From: Natronorubrum sediminis
GTDB lineage: Archaea > Halobacteriota > Halobacteria > Halobacteriales > Natrialbaceae
Assembly: GCF_900108095.1 (NCBI RefSeq)
Contig: NZ_FNWL01000004.1
Span: 212,256-276,255, forward strand
Direction of reading: 5' to 3'
Length of the DNA stretch: 64,000 nt
Shown one piece after another: positions 42,170 to 49,817 of the stretch. The notes beneath the pieces were generated by a model. That model did not search any database. It was not told the origin of the DNA and saw only the letters and a list, made by a program, of their open reading frames with translations. Numbering within the stretch: position 1 is the stretch's first letter; every line of letters begins with the position of its first letter. The translations under genes and the position numbers were made by a program.

Positions 42170-42565
42170 TTACCCACGCTGGCGGCGCTCAGTTTCGATA
42201 CTCGCTTCGATGAGATCACGAACAACGGGGTCGAGCGACTCGAGATGGACGGTTCCTCGTGTCACGTCGTAGCGTATCAGGTCGGCCTCGACGAGGAAGG
42301 GGAGATCGGCGTGAACGAGTCGAATTCTCCGCTGTTCGTAGTCGGCCGGCGTTCTCATCGTCTCCGAGTCGGTCGCATCCCAGCCGGTGAGGGCGGTGGC
42401 GAGTCGCTCGATCGTGTATTGCTCTTTGTCGAGTAACAGATACAACACTCGCCGTCGCTCACTCGAAGCGAGCGCACGATAGAACGAATCGTCGGCCAAT
42501 CGCTCCGTCCGTTCGAATACGGGCCGTCGTTCGCGCCGATTCGTTTCCTCGAGATCGTCCCCCAT
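42170..42565 (-). CDS. DUF7344-type winged-HTH protein
   Basis: 131 residues from ATG 42565 (MGDDLEETNRRERRPVFERT). HTH features: FYRALASSERRRVLYLLLDK, EQYTIERLATALTGWD, then RIRLVHADLPFLVEADLIRY and DVTRGTVHLESLDP (wing). This is the DUF7344 pattern of haloarchaea. The A/T-rich upstream DNA (about 42585-42620) contains TTTTACAATATCG-like promoter words. Coupled with the DICT gene 2 nt downstream; together they look like a one-operon sensor-regulator pair. Confidence 0.82.
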   Translation of the reverse strand: MGDDLEETNRRERRPVFERTERLADDSFYRALASSERRRVLYLLLDKEQYTIERLATALTGWDATDSETMRTPADYEQRRIRLVHADLPFLVEADLIRYDVTRGTVHLESLDPVVRDLIEASIETERRQRG

Positions 42566-42759
42566 AATGGGCACTCTACGCCTGACGATCAAATAAGAAT
42601 TTTTACAATATCGAAAAAATGTCCACACGGGATACCAATCCGATCGAACTGATTGTACTAGCTCGACGTCTCGTCGTGGACACTCGAGTGCTCCTCTCGA
42701 AACGTATCGACGAAAATTCGTTCGAGGCGACGTCGACCGACGCGAGTCGAGACCGAAGA

Positions 42760-44124
42760 TTAGGCGTCGGCTTTCGCGTCGGCGACCGTCTCGTAGAGTT
42801 CTTCCGCGAGTTCCTGTGCGCGCGCGCCGTCTCGAGCCTCGGCGTAGATGCGGACGAGCGGTTCGGTACCCGAGGGGCGTGCGAGCACCCATGCGTCGCC
42901 GTGGTCGAGTCGGTAGCCGTCGCGGGTGTTGAGTTCGGCGTCGGATTCCTGGGCGTGATTGGCCGCGGCGTCGATCATCGCGTCGCGTTCAGCCGTCGAC
43001 TCGTACTCGATGTTGAAGCGAACGTTCGCGTAGTCGTCGTAGGGTGCGACGATCTCGCTCGCCGGTCGGTCGGCGACCAGTTCGAGGAACCGTGCCGCGG
43101 TGAACGCCCCGTCGCGCGAGAGTCGGAACGAGGGGAAGAAGATGCCGCCATTGCCCTCGCCGGCGATCGGCACGCGTTCGCCGTTAGCCTCGAGTTCCTC
43201 GATTCGCGTGATGATGTTCGTCGAACCGATAGGCGTCAACTCGAGGTCGGCACCGATCTCGGTGACCACGTCCACCAGTCGCTGGGAGACGTTGACCGCG
43301 GAGACGGTCGTCTCGCCGGCCTCGAGTTCCGCGGCGGCGAGCGCGGCGAGGGCCGCATCGCCGACGATGTACTCGCCGTTTTCGTCGTAAAAGATAGCCC
43401 GGTCAGCGTCGCCGTCGTGGGCGATTCCGACGTCGGCGTCCGTCGCGCGGACGAGTTGGCCCAGATCCTCGAGATTGTCGGGGACTGGCTCGGGGTCGCG
43501 TCCGGGGAAGTGGCCGTCTGGTTGGCTGTTGACGGTGACGACGCGACAGCCGAGTTCGCGGAAGAACTCCGGGCTCGTGAGCGATCCCGCCCCGTGGCCG
43601 GGGTCGAGGGCGACGGTGAGGTTTGCGTCAGCGATGGTCTCCCCGTCTGCGGCCTCGAGTAACTCGTCGACGTAGGCGCGTCGAACGCCCTCGACTTCCT
43701 GGACGCGGCCGGTTTCGTCCCACGGCGCGACGGTGGCCGACTCGGCGAGTAACACGTCTTCGATGCCCTCTAAGTCCGAGACGGCGAGTTCGATCCCATC
43801 GCGGCCGACGAGCTTGATGCCGTTGTACTGGGGTGGGTTGTGCGAGGCCGTGATCACTATCACGGGGATCCCCTCACGTTCTGCGTAGAACTGTGCGCCC
43901 GGCGTGGGAATGATGCCGATTCGGTCGACGTCCGTCCCGGTACTCGCGAGCCCGCTCGACGCTGCGTCGGCCAACATTCGCCCCGTGTAGCGCGTATCTC
44001 GCGCGATAGCGACCCGGTCGGCTCCCCAGGCCGTCCCCGCCGCTTTTGCGACCCGCAGGACGAACGCGGGCGTCAACTCCTCGTTGGCGACGCCGCGCGT
44101 CCCGCTCGATCCGAACACTTGCAT
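42760..44124 (-). CDS. glmM: Phosphoglucosamine mutase
   Basis: 454 residues. Alpha-D-phosphohexomutase with all four motifs: FGSSGTRGVANEELTP, catalytic Ser94 in VITASHNPPQYNG, metal loop IAHDGDADRAIFYD, sugar-binding GEGNGGIFFPSF and the phosphate-binding RPSGTEPLVRIYAE. It interconverts glucosamine-6-phosphate and -1-phosphate (or the mannose/glucose analogues; exact substrate is hard to tell in archaea) for sugar-nucleotide synthesis used in glycosylation. Divergent from the beta-propeller gene. Confidence 0.9.
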   Translation of the reverse strand: MQVFGSSGTRGVANEELTPAFVLRVAKAAGTAWGADRVAIARDTRYTGRMLADAASSGLASTGTDVDRIGIIPTPGAQFYAEREGIPVIVITASHNPPQYNGIKLVGRDGIELAVSDLEGIEDVLLAESATVAPWDETGRVQEVEGVRRAYVDELLEAADGETIADANLTVALDPGHGAGSLTSPEFFRELGCRVVTVNSQPDGHFPGRDPEPVPDNLEDLGQLVRATDADVGIAHDGDADRAIFYDENGEYIVGDAALAALAAAELEAGETTVSAVNVSQRLVDVVTEIGADLELTPIGSTNIITRIEELEANGERVPIAGEGNGGIFFPSFRLSRDGAFTAARFLELVADRPASEIVAPYDDYANVRFNIEYESTAERDAMIDAAANHAQESDAELNTRDGYRLDHGDAWVLARPSGTEPLVRIYAEARDGARAQELAEELYETVADAKADA

Positions 44125-44205
44125 GGATACTACTCAGACCGGACTCCTCAAAGGGATTCCGAAGCAGACAGAACGTTTTCGGCGCGCGGGCACGAGCGTC
44201 CACGT

Positions 44206-45177
44206 ATGGACTCGATCGAAGAGAAACGCGTCTACGGCGACCGCGAGGGGGCCATTGAGGGATACGTCGCGAGTTCGATCGGCGTCGTCCGCGTCCGCGT
44301 CGCCGGCGACACCGTCGGCGAATTCGGGCTCTGTGACCGTTGTGACGCCCGCGACGTTGCAGCGACTGACGATACCGTCGCGATCGCGACCGACGACGAC
44401 GTTCGCGTTTTCCACCTCGAGCGCGGCGCTGGCGAACGCGATCAGTCTGCCGAGGACGCCGAAGGCAGCGACGAGACGTTTGTTTCCACCGATTTCGGCC
44501 CCGCCGTCGCCGTCGGGTTCCACGGGGGAGACCTGATTGCGGCCACTCCCGACGGCGAGCTCGCCACGCGTTCGCTCGAGAGCGTGGGCGACTCACTCGA
44601 CGCCGAGACGGACGCCTGGACCACCGTCGACCGCGGCGATCTGGGACACGTTCGCGCGATCGACGGCGGGCTCGTCGGCACCGAAAACGGTGTCTACCGA
44701 CTTCACGACGGCCACCTCGACCACGCCGGACTCTCTGACGTTCGAGACGTCTCCACGGCTGGCGTCCCGCTGGCTGCGACCGCCGACGGCCTCTACAAAC
44801 TCGGCAACGGCTGGATGGAAGTCCTCGAGGGCGAGTTCGACGTCGTCGCGGCCGATCCCCGAACCGAACCCGGGCAACTCACTCGCGCACACGCCGTCTC
44901 GGGCGAGACGGTCTACGCGTACGGTGGGGCCGATGCGTACGGTAGGGTCGACGCGTCCGAAGGCGACGGTGCGTCCGAAGGGAACGACTCGTGGTACGCG
45001 TACGACCGCTCGAGCGAACCGATCGTCGGCCTCGGCTACGGCGAGACGGTCTACGCCGTGACGAAACGCGGGACGTTCCTCGCTGGCACGCCGGAGGGGG
45101 GAACCGATTCGTGGCGCTCACAGACGCTCGGCGTCGGTGATGTCACTGGACTTGCTATTCTTCCGACGAGCGGATAA
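44206..45177 (+). CDS. Beta-propeller protein (HVO_0234-like family)
   Basis: 323 residues from ATG 44206 (MDSIEEKRVYGDREGAIEGY). Repeating beta-strand blocks of about 40-50 residues suggest a propeller: ARDVAATDDTVAIATDDDVR, AVAVGFHGGDLIAATPDGEL, HVRAIDGGLVGTENGVYRLH, STAGVPLAATADGLYKLGNG, VYAVTKRGTFLAG. N-terminal Cys pair (GLCDRCDARD) may bind metal. Haloarchaea-specific, cytoplasmic, function unknown. The name rests on memory of the family. Confidence 0.75.
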   Translation: MDSIEEKRVYGDREGAIEGYVASSIGVVRVRVAGDTVGEFGLCDRCDARDVAATDDTVAIATDDDVRVFHLERGAGERDQSAEDAEGSDETFVSTDFGPAVAVGFHGGDLIAATPDGELATRSLESVGDSLDAETDAWTTVDRGDLGHVRAIDGGLVGTENGVYRLHDGHLDHAGLSDVRDVSTAGVPLAATADGLYKLGNGWMEVLEGEFDVVAADPRTEPGQLTRAHAVSGETVYAYGGADAYGRVDASEGDGASEGNDSWYAYDRSSEPIVGLGYGETVYAVTKRGTFLAGTPEGGTDSWRSQTLGVGDVTGLAILPTSG

Positions 45178-45304
45178 CTGCTAGTGACGGCTCGAACGCG
45201 GTTGTAGAGTCGCTATTCGGACTCTCAAACACCATAATTATCAAAACCGAGAACATCATCGTCTGACGATACTTTAACTATCTTCGCTCCCATCGCTCTC
45301 ACGT

Positions 45305-45808
45305 ATGCGTGGGATAACACGACGGCAACTCCTCACGGGAACCGGTGTCGGACTCACCGGTGTCGTCGCTGGGTGCACGAGCAGCGATGGTGACGACGAG
45401 GGCGAAGACGACGAATCGAACGAAGAGAGCGAAACGGAGAGCGAAACCGACGACGAGGGATCGATCCTCGGTGACATCGTCGTCGACAACTCGAGTGACT
45501 CGAGTCACACGGTCGACGTCATCGTCGAGTTCGACCGCGAAACCGAGTCGTGGGTGACCGAATCGCTCGAGGGCAACGACTCCGTGACACTCGAGCGAGA
45601 GTGGCCGAACGATCCCGGGTCGATTCGCGTCACGGCCCGTCTCGACGAGGGCGAGCCGATGGAGACGACGCCCGAGCAGTGGAACGAACCCGACTGTCTC
45701 GACCTGTTCGTTCGGATCGACGACGACGAGGTGACGTTCCTGAGCGACACGAACAACGACACCTGCGGCGAGGATCCGGCCGATATCGACGACGCCGAAG
45801 CAGAGTAG
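45305..45808 (+). CDS. Tat lipoprotein of unknown function
   Basis: 167 residues. Tat motif TRRQLLTGTG and lipobox VVAGCTSS (lipid-anchored Cys24), then a Glu/Asp/Ser-rich spacer (about 28-55) and a beta-rich domain: IVVDNSSDSSHTVDVIVEFD, WVTESLEGNDSVTLERE, CLDLFVRIDDDEVTFLSDTN, with Cys residues (about 138 and 157) that could form a disulfide. Outward-facing, membrane-attached. Many haloarchaeal lipoproteins share this outline without known function. Confidence 0.8.
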   Translation: MRGITRRQLLTGTGVGLTGVVAGCTSSDGDDEGEDDESNEESETESETDDEGSILGDIVVDNSSDSSHTVDVIVEFDRETESWVTESLEGNDSVTLEREWPNDPGSIRVTARLDEGEPMETTPEQWNEPDCLDLFVRIDDDEVTFLSDTNNDTCGEDPADIDDAEAE

Positions 45809-45910
45809 CACACTCGACAGACTGGCGGGTCACTCGAGCGCCCGTCTCGAGCAAGCGTTTCAGGCCAACAGAACGAAAACTGGTTTATTCTCCGTGCGCT
45901 GGACTCGAGT

Positions 45911-46765
45911 ATGACGACCATCGTCAGCGGATCCACGTCCCAGTCGTTGGCCGCTGCACTCGCACGCGACCTCGAGGAACCGCTCGCCGCCGTCGAGTAC
46001 AACCGATTTCCGGACGGCGAAGTACTCGCCTCCGTTCCGAACTTCGACGACGACCGCGCCATCGTCGTCGCCTCGACGGTCTCGAGCGACGCACACCTCG
46101 AAGTGCTCCAGTTACAGGACGCCGTCCGCGAAGCCGGCGCGTCCGAGGTCGTGACGGTCTTGCCGTACATGGGCTACGGCCGACAGGACACCGCGTTCGA
46201 GGCGGGCCACCCCATCTCCGCACGGGCCGTCGCTCGCGCGATTTCGACCGGCGCGGATCGCGTCCTGACCGTCAACCCCCACGAGGAGGCGGTGTGTGAC
46301 TTTTTCGAGCCGACGGCGACGGCCGTCGACGCGGCGGGACGACTGGCCGATCCGCTCCCTGAGGACCTCGCGAACCCGGTCTTTCTCTCGCCCGACGCGG
46401 GTGCGATCGATCTCGCCAAAACCGTTCGTGACACCTACGGTGACGGCGACACCGACTACTTCGAAAAGACGCGACACTCGGGCACCGAGGTCGAAATCAC
46501 GCCGAGCGACGTGGACGTCGCGGGCCGCGACGTGGTCGTCACCGACGACATCATCGCCACCGGCTCGACTATGAGCGAAGCCGTCGCCGTCTTACAGGAA
46601 CGAGACGTGGGCAACGTCTTCGTCACCTGCGTCCACCCGTTGCTCGCTCGAGACGCCGTTACCAAGCTCTCTCGAGCAGGCGTTTCGGCAATCTACGGAA
46701 CCGACACGATCGAACGCCAGACGAGTACCGTCTCGGTTGCGCCGGCGATTGCAGCGAAACTCTAA
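45911..46765 (+). CDS. prs: Ribose-phosphate pyrophosphokinase (PRPP synthetase)
   Basis: 284 residues, the short archaeal form. Flexible loop and active-site segments: YNRFPDGEVLASVP, VTVLPYMGYGRQDTAFEAGH, ADRVLTVNPHEEAVCDFF, FLSPDAGAIDLAK and the PRPP loop VVVTDDIIATGSTMSEAV. It makes PRPP from ribose-5-phosphate and ATP, feeding purine, pyrimidine and histidine synthesis (hisI is about 8 kb away). ADP/Pi regulatory residues cannot be judged by eye. Confidence 0.93.
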   Translation: MTTIVSGSTSQSLAAALARDLEEPLAAVEYNRFPDGEVLASVPNFDDDRAIVVASTVSSDAHLEVLQLQDAVREAGASEVVTVLPYMGYGRQDTAFEAGHPISARAVARAISTGADRVLTVNPHEEAVCDFFEPTATAVDAAGRLADPLPEDLANPVFLSPDAGAIDLAKTVRDTYGDGDTDYFEKTRHSGTEVEITPSDVDVAGRDVVVTDDIIATGSTMSEAVAVLQERDVGNVFVTCVHPLLARDAVTKLSRAGVSAIYGTDTIERQTSTVSVAPAIAAKL

Positions 46766-46930
46766 GGAGACACGACGGTTCAGCTCGCTCTGACTCCGGG
46801 ATATCACTCAAAACTTTGGACAGTCTGTAACTATTATATAGGTGCTACACTGATTCGGTGGTATCCAGATCGGGTTCGTTCACACGGCACAAACGAACAC
46901 TTCCCAATCAACACGCCATTCCAACCGATT

Positions 46931-47467
46931 ATGCACGGAATCGTCCACAAGACGCTCAAGGAGTACGCCATCGACCGCACCGACGAAGAGACCTGGGAGA
47001 CGATTCTCGAGCGCGCGGATCTCGAGCCGACGCTGTATCTTCCGGTCTCCTCGTACGAGGATCACGAAATACAGGCTATTCTCTCGGCCATCACGTCGAT
47101 GGCGAGCCAGGACCGCCGCCAGATCGAACGCGACTTCGGCCGAGCGCTTGCCCCCGAACTGCTCTCGACGTTCAACGCGCACGTTCGCACCGACGACTTC
47201 ATCGCGTTCCTCGCCGCCCTCGAGTCGATTCGAGGGGACGTCGACGAGGCGACGACCGACGCCTCGCTCCCGTCGCTCACCACGACTCGCGAGTCCACAG
47301 ACGACGTTCACCTCGCCTATCGAACGCACCGCGAGCCGGCGTACTGCGGACTGGCTCAGGGTGTACTCGAGGGACTCGCCGATGAGTTCGACGCCGAGGT
47401 GACGATCGTGAAAACGGCGTGCGTCCACGACGACGAGTCGGCCTGTCGCTACCAGCTCACGCGGTGA
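46931..47467 (+). CDS. H-NOX (heme NO-binding)-like protein lacking the proximal His
   Basis: 178 residues. Begins MHGIVHKTLKEYAIDRTDEE like H-NOX domains and keeps the heme-propionate motif in slightly altered form, Y130-R-T-H-R134 for YxSxR. The proximal heme ligand, normally His about 102 in a (D/E)-x-(V/L)-H context, is Arg101 here (LESIRGDVDE). The C-terminus has CGLAQGVLEG and VKTACVHDDESACRYQL, the latter typical of the fold's last strands. Heme-iron coordination by the standard histidine is therefore unlikely. A TATA-like TTATATAG lies at about 46833-46840. Role probably ligand sensing of another type. Confidence 0.75.
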   Translation: MHGIVHKTLKEYAIDRTDEETWETILERADLEPTLYLPVSSYEDHEIQAILSAITSMASQDRRQIERDFGRALAPELLSTFNAHVRTDDFIAFLAALESIRGDVDEATTDASLPSLTTTRESTDDVHLAYRTHREPAYCGLAQGVLEGLADEFDAEVTIVKTACVHDDESACRYQLTR

Positions 47468-47470
47468 CAA

Positions 47471-47475
47471 TTTTT
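47471..47475 (+). terminator. Oligo-T tract after the H-NOX-like gene
   Basis: TTTTT three nucleotides past the TGA at 47465-47467, in a convergent gap to the metalloprotease-like gene. Short for an archaeal terminator, so low confidence. Confidence 0.3.
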
Positions 47476-47506
47476 CTCGAGAAAGCGAGCGGGTCGCGAA
47501 CTCAGG

Positions 47507-49576
47507 TCAGCGTCGTCGACCGAGCAGCCCGATTCGGAGTGCGACGCTGATCGCGAGAAGACCGGCGACGACGCCGAACCCGGGTATCGACTCGAGTTGC
47601 GCCACTGTGCCGCCGACGGTCACTGTCGCGGTTTGCTCGCCCGCGGCGACCTCGTAGCGAGTCTCCTCGTCGAACGTCAACTCCACCTCCGTGGTCGCCG
47701 TCTCGCCGGGTGCGAGCGCGACCGGAGCGCCGTCGACGATACCGTCCGCGGTTCGAAACGAAAGCGTCCCGGCGGCGGGCAGGTCGCCGGCGGCCTCGAC
47801 CGTGGCGACCGCCGTCGCCGACTCTCCGGCGTCGACGCTACTCGGCTCGACCTCGAGGTCCTCGACGCTCAGACTCGGACTCGAGCGAACGAACACCGTC
47901 AGGCGCTCATCGCCGACGCGAACGTCGGTGACGCCGGGTTCGCCTGGCTCCCACGAGAGCGTCTCGGTCGCCGTTTCGCCGTCCTTGAGCGCTCGCTGCT
48001 CGCCGTCAACGAGTTCCGTTCCGACCTCGAGCGTCACGCCGGCCGTGCCAGCCTGCTCGTCGGTGTTCTCGACGTCGACCGGCACGGTGACGGTCTCGCC
48101 CTCGGGAACCGCCAGTACGCCGTCGCCGTCGGTCTCGAGACCGTCGATTTCGTCGCTCTCCCAGTACTCCCACTCCTCGCCCGCGACGTCGATCGACGGC
48201 GCGTCGAGGGTGGTCTCGACGCTCGAGCGCGGCTGCTCGAATGCGTCAGTGTGTGCCCCCTCGCTCCACATCTTGGGCGTTTCCGCTGTCTGCGTGTACG
48301 CTTCGGCGACAGCCCGGACGTCCTCGCCGCCCGCGTCCTCGAGTGCGGAGCGGAACGCTTCCTGACTGATCTCCGCGTGCTGGGCGTTGGTCTGCCTGAA
48401 CACGTCCTCGAGCGTTCGATCGCCGTCGGTGGCCACTCGCAACTGGCGGTCGATTTCGCCGTAGACGAGCGGCCCCTTCACGTAGTCCGTCTCGCTTTCG
48501 TCCCACGTCGTCGGCTCCGCAAGCGTTTCGTCGGCGTACGGTGGCTGTTCGCCGCGTTCGAGGAAGTCTGCGAACTCGTCGAAGCTGATCAGTCCTTGCT
48601 CGAGGGCGAGCGAGGCGGCGTAGTACTCGGCCTGAGCCTCGACGAGCCACTCGGCGTCGCTCGTCGTCGCCGACGTATCGTAGCCCTGGCGAACGTGAAC
48701 GTACTCGTGAAGCCAGACGTTCGAGGCCTCCTCGAGTTCGGCGTCGGCGCGCACCCACGCGTCGGAGTCGCCGTACTGGACGCCTCGTGGCCCCCAGTCG
48801 GCGTCGGTCGGAGCCGCGACGATCAACGTCTCGTCGCTTCGCGGACCGAGTTCGAGGTCCCCGCTGGCCGTCTCGAGCGTGTCGAGCACGTCTCCGGGCT
48901 CCTCGGTCATATCTGCCGCGTCGGGTACTGCCAGCGTGATCGTCTCTCCGTCGACGGTTCGCTCGTATTCCTCGAGCGAGCCGAAGAATGCGACGTCACT
49001 GCCGGCCGTTCCGTCGCCGTCGATCGACACCGTCTCCTCGACGCCGACGGCTTCGGATTCCGGCACCTGCAGCGAGTAGCTCACGTCGGGAACCTGCACG
49101 AGTCCCCACTCGCCGGTGTCGACGAAGGAGTAGCCGCCGTCTGCGTGGTCGTGGTGATGTCCGTCGTCCGTTCGATCAGCCGGCATCGCGTACTCGATCG
49201 AGGGCTCTGCCGTCGTCTCGTCCCACCGATACGTTCCGTCGCTACCCTCTTCGAACCCGTCGAGGGCCTCGAGTTCCGCGTCGGACTCGAGGCCGACTTC
49301 GAATCCGTGGACTCCCTCGGGCGGCTCGAACGTCGTTTCGACGCCGAAGACGTCCGAGTCATCCGGTATGTGGGTCAGTTCGGTTCGTTGCTCCATCACG
49401 TCGTCCTCGTCCGCCATCGCGCTCGTGCCGTCGGTCACCTCAGCGGCGAACGCCGGATCGCTCGTATCCGCGTCCGTAGCCGATGCCGACGAGAACTCGC
49501 CCGCTCCGACGACACCCGCGGGAAGGCTCGCACACAGGAGGACGACGAAGACGAAGACTGCACCTCGAGTTGTCAC
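47507..49576 (-). CDS. Secreted zinc-peptidase-like surface protein with PGF-CTERM tail
   Basis: 689 residues from GTG 49576 (TTG 49597 is the upstream alternative). Sec signal GAVFVFVVLLCASLPAGVVG, then a His/Asp-rich segment DDGHHHDHADGG (137-148) and a gluzincin-like core with H290-E-Y-V-H294 and Glu313 in AEWLVEAQAEYYA. Residues about 470-650 form one or two CARDB-like beta domains. The end, SIPGFGVVAGLLAISVALRI plus GLLGRRR, is a PGF-CTERM-type signal, so archaeosortase (ArtA) processing and lipid anchoring are expected. Zinc ligands are complete; the substrate is unknown. Glycosylated surface protease is inferred. Confidence 0.82.
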   Translation of the reverse strand: MTTRGAVFVFVVLLCASLPAGVVGAGEFSSASATDADTSDPAFAAEVTDGTSAMADEDDVMEQRTELTHIPDDSDVFGVETTFEPPEGVHGFEVGLESDAELEALDGFEEGSDGTYRWDETTAEPSIEYAMPADRTDDGHHHDHADGGYSFVDTGEWGLVQVPDVSYSLQVPESEAVGVEETVSIDGDGTAGSDVAFFGSLEEYERTVDGETITLAVPDAADMTEEPGDVLDTLETASGDLELGPRSDETLIVAAPTDADWGPRGVQYGDSDAWVRADAELEEASNVWLHEYVHVRQGYDTSATTSDAEWLVEAQAEYYAASLALEQGLISFDEFADFLERGEQPPYADETLAEPTTWDESETDYVKGPLVYGEIDRQLRVATDGDRTLEDVFRQTNAQHAEISQEAFRSALEDAGGEDVRAVAEAYTQTAETPKMWSEGAHTDAFEQPRSSVETTLDAPSIDVAGEEWEYWESDEIDGLETDGDGVLAVPEGETVTVPVDVENTDEQAGTAGVTLEVGTELVDGEQRALKDGETATETLSWEPGEPGVTDVRVGDERLTVFVRSSPSLSVEDLEVEPSSVDAGESATAVATVEAAGDLPAAGTLSFRTADGIVDGAPVALAPGETATTEVELTFDEETRYEVAAGEQTATVTVGGTVAQLESIPGFGVVAGLLAISVALRIGLLGRRR

Positions 49577-49695
49577 TATACCACTCTGTCGAGTCAATTA
49601 CCATTACTGTTGTGACATCGTGACTGTCGGTATGGCCCGTTCACGGCCGTACTCGAGAGGAACACCCGACGTTCTGAAGCAACTTGTCAGCCTTC

Positions 49696-49719
49696 CGCCT
49701 CAGCAGACGCTAACGGCTC
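49696..49719 (+). repeat. 24-bp direct repeat, distal copy past ileS
   Basis: CGCCTCAGCAGACGCTAACG plus GCTC, identical to 49818-49841, which is the last coding part of ileS (residues near EPLASAEA on the minus strand). The copy lies 90 bp beyond the ileS stop. Confidence 0.85.
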
Positions 49720-49817
49720 AGACTCCACCTTTTTCTCGTCAGGTTCGCTCCGCTCACCCCGCCTCGAAAAATCTGGACCAAAAAGCTGCCTCGCTCCGCT
49801 CGGCAGTCCTAATCGGA
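49720..49817. repeat. Spacer element with CTGGACCAAA between the 24-bp repeats
   Basis: 98 bp with TTTTTC (49730-49735) / GAAAAA (49766-49771) and CTGGACCAAA (49773-49782), followed by AAGCTGCC and CGCTCCGCTCGG. It shares its 10-mer and layout with 23067-23297, in the same orientation relative to the gene end. Its right end includes the ileS stop codon. Confidence 0.55.

Noticed and set aside
47597..49615. 672-codon open frame antisense to the metalloprotease-like gene
   Set aside because: Arg/Gly/Leu-rich composition unlike a haloarchaeal protein; shadow of GC-rich third positions.
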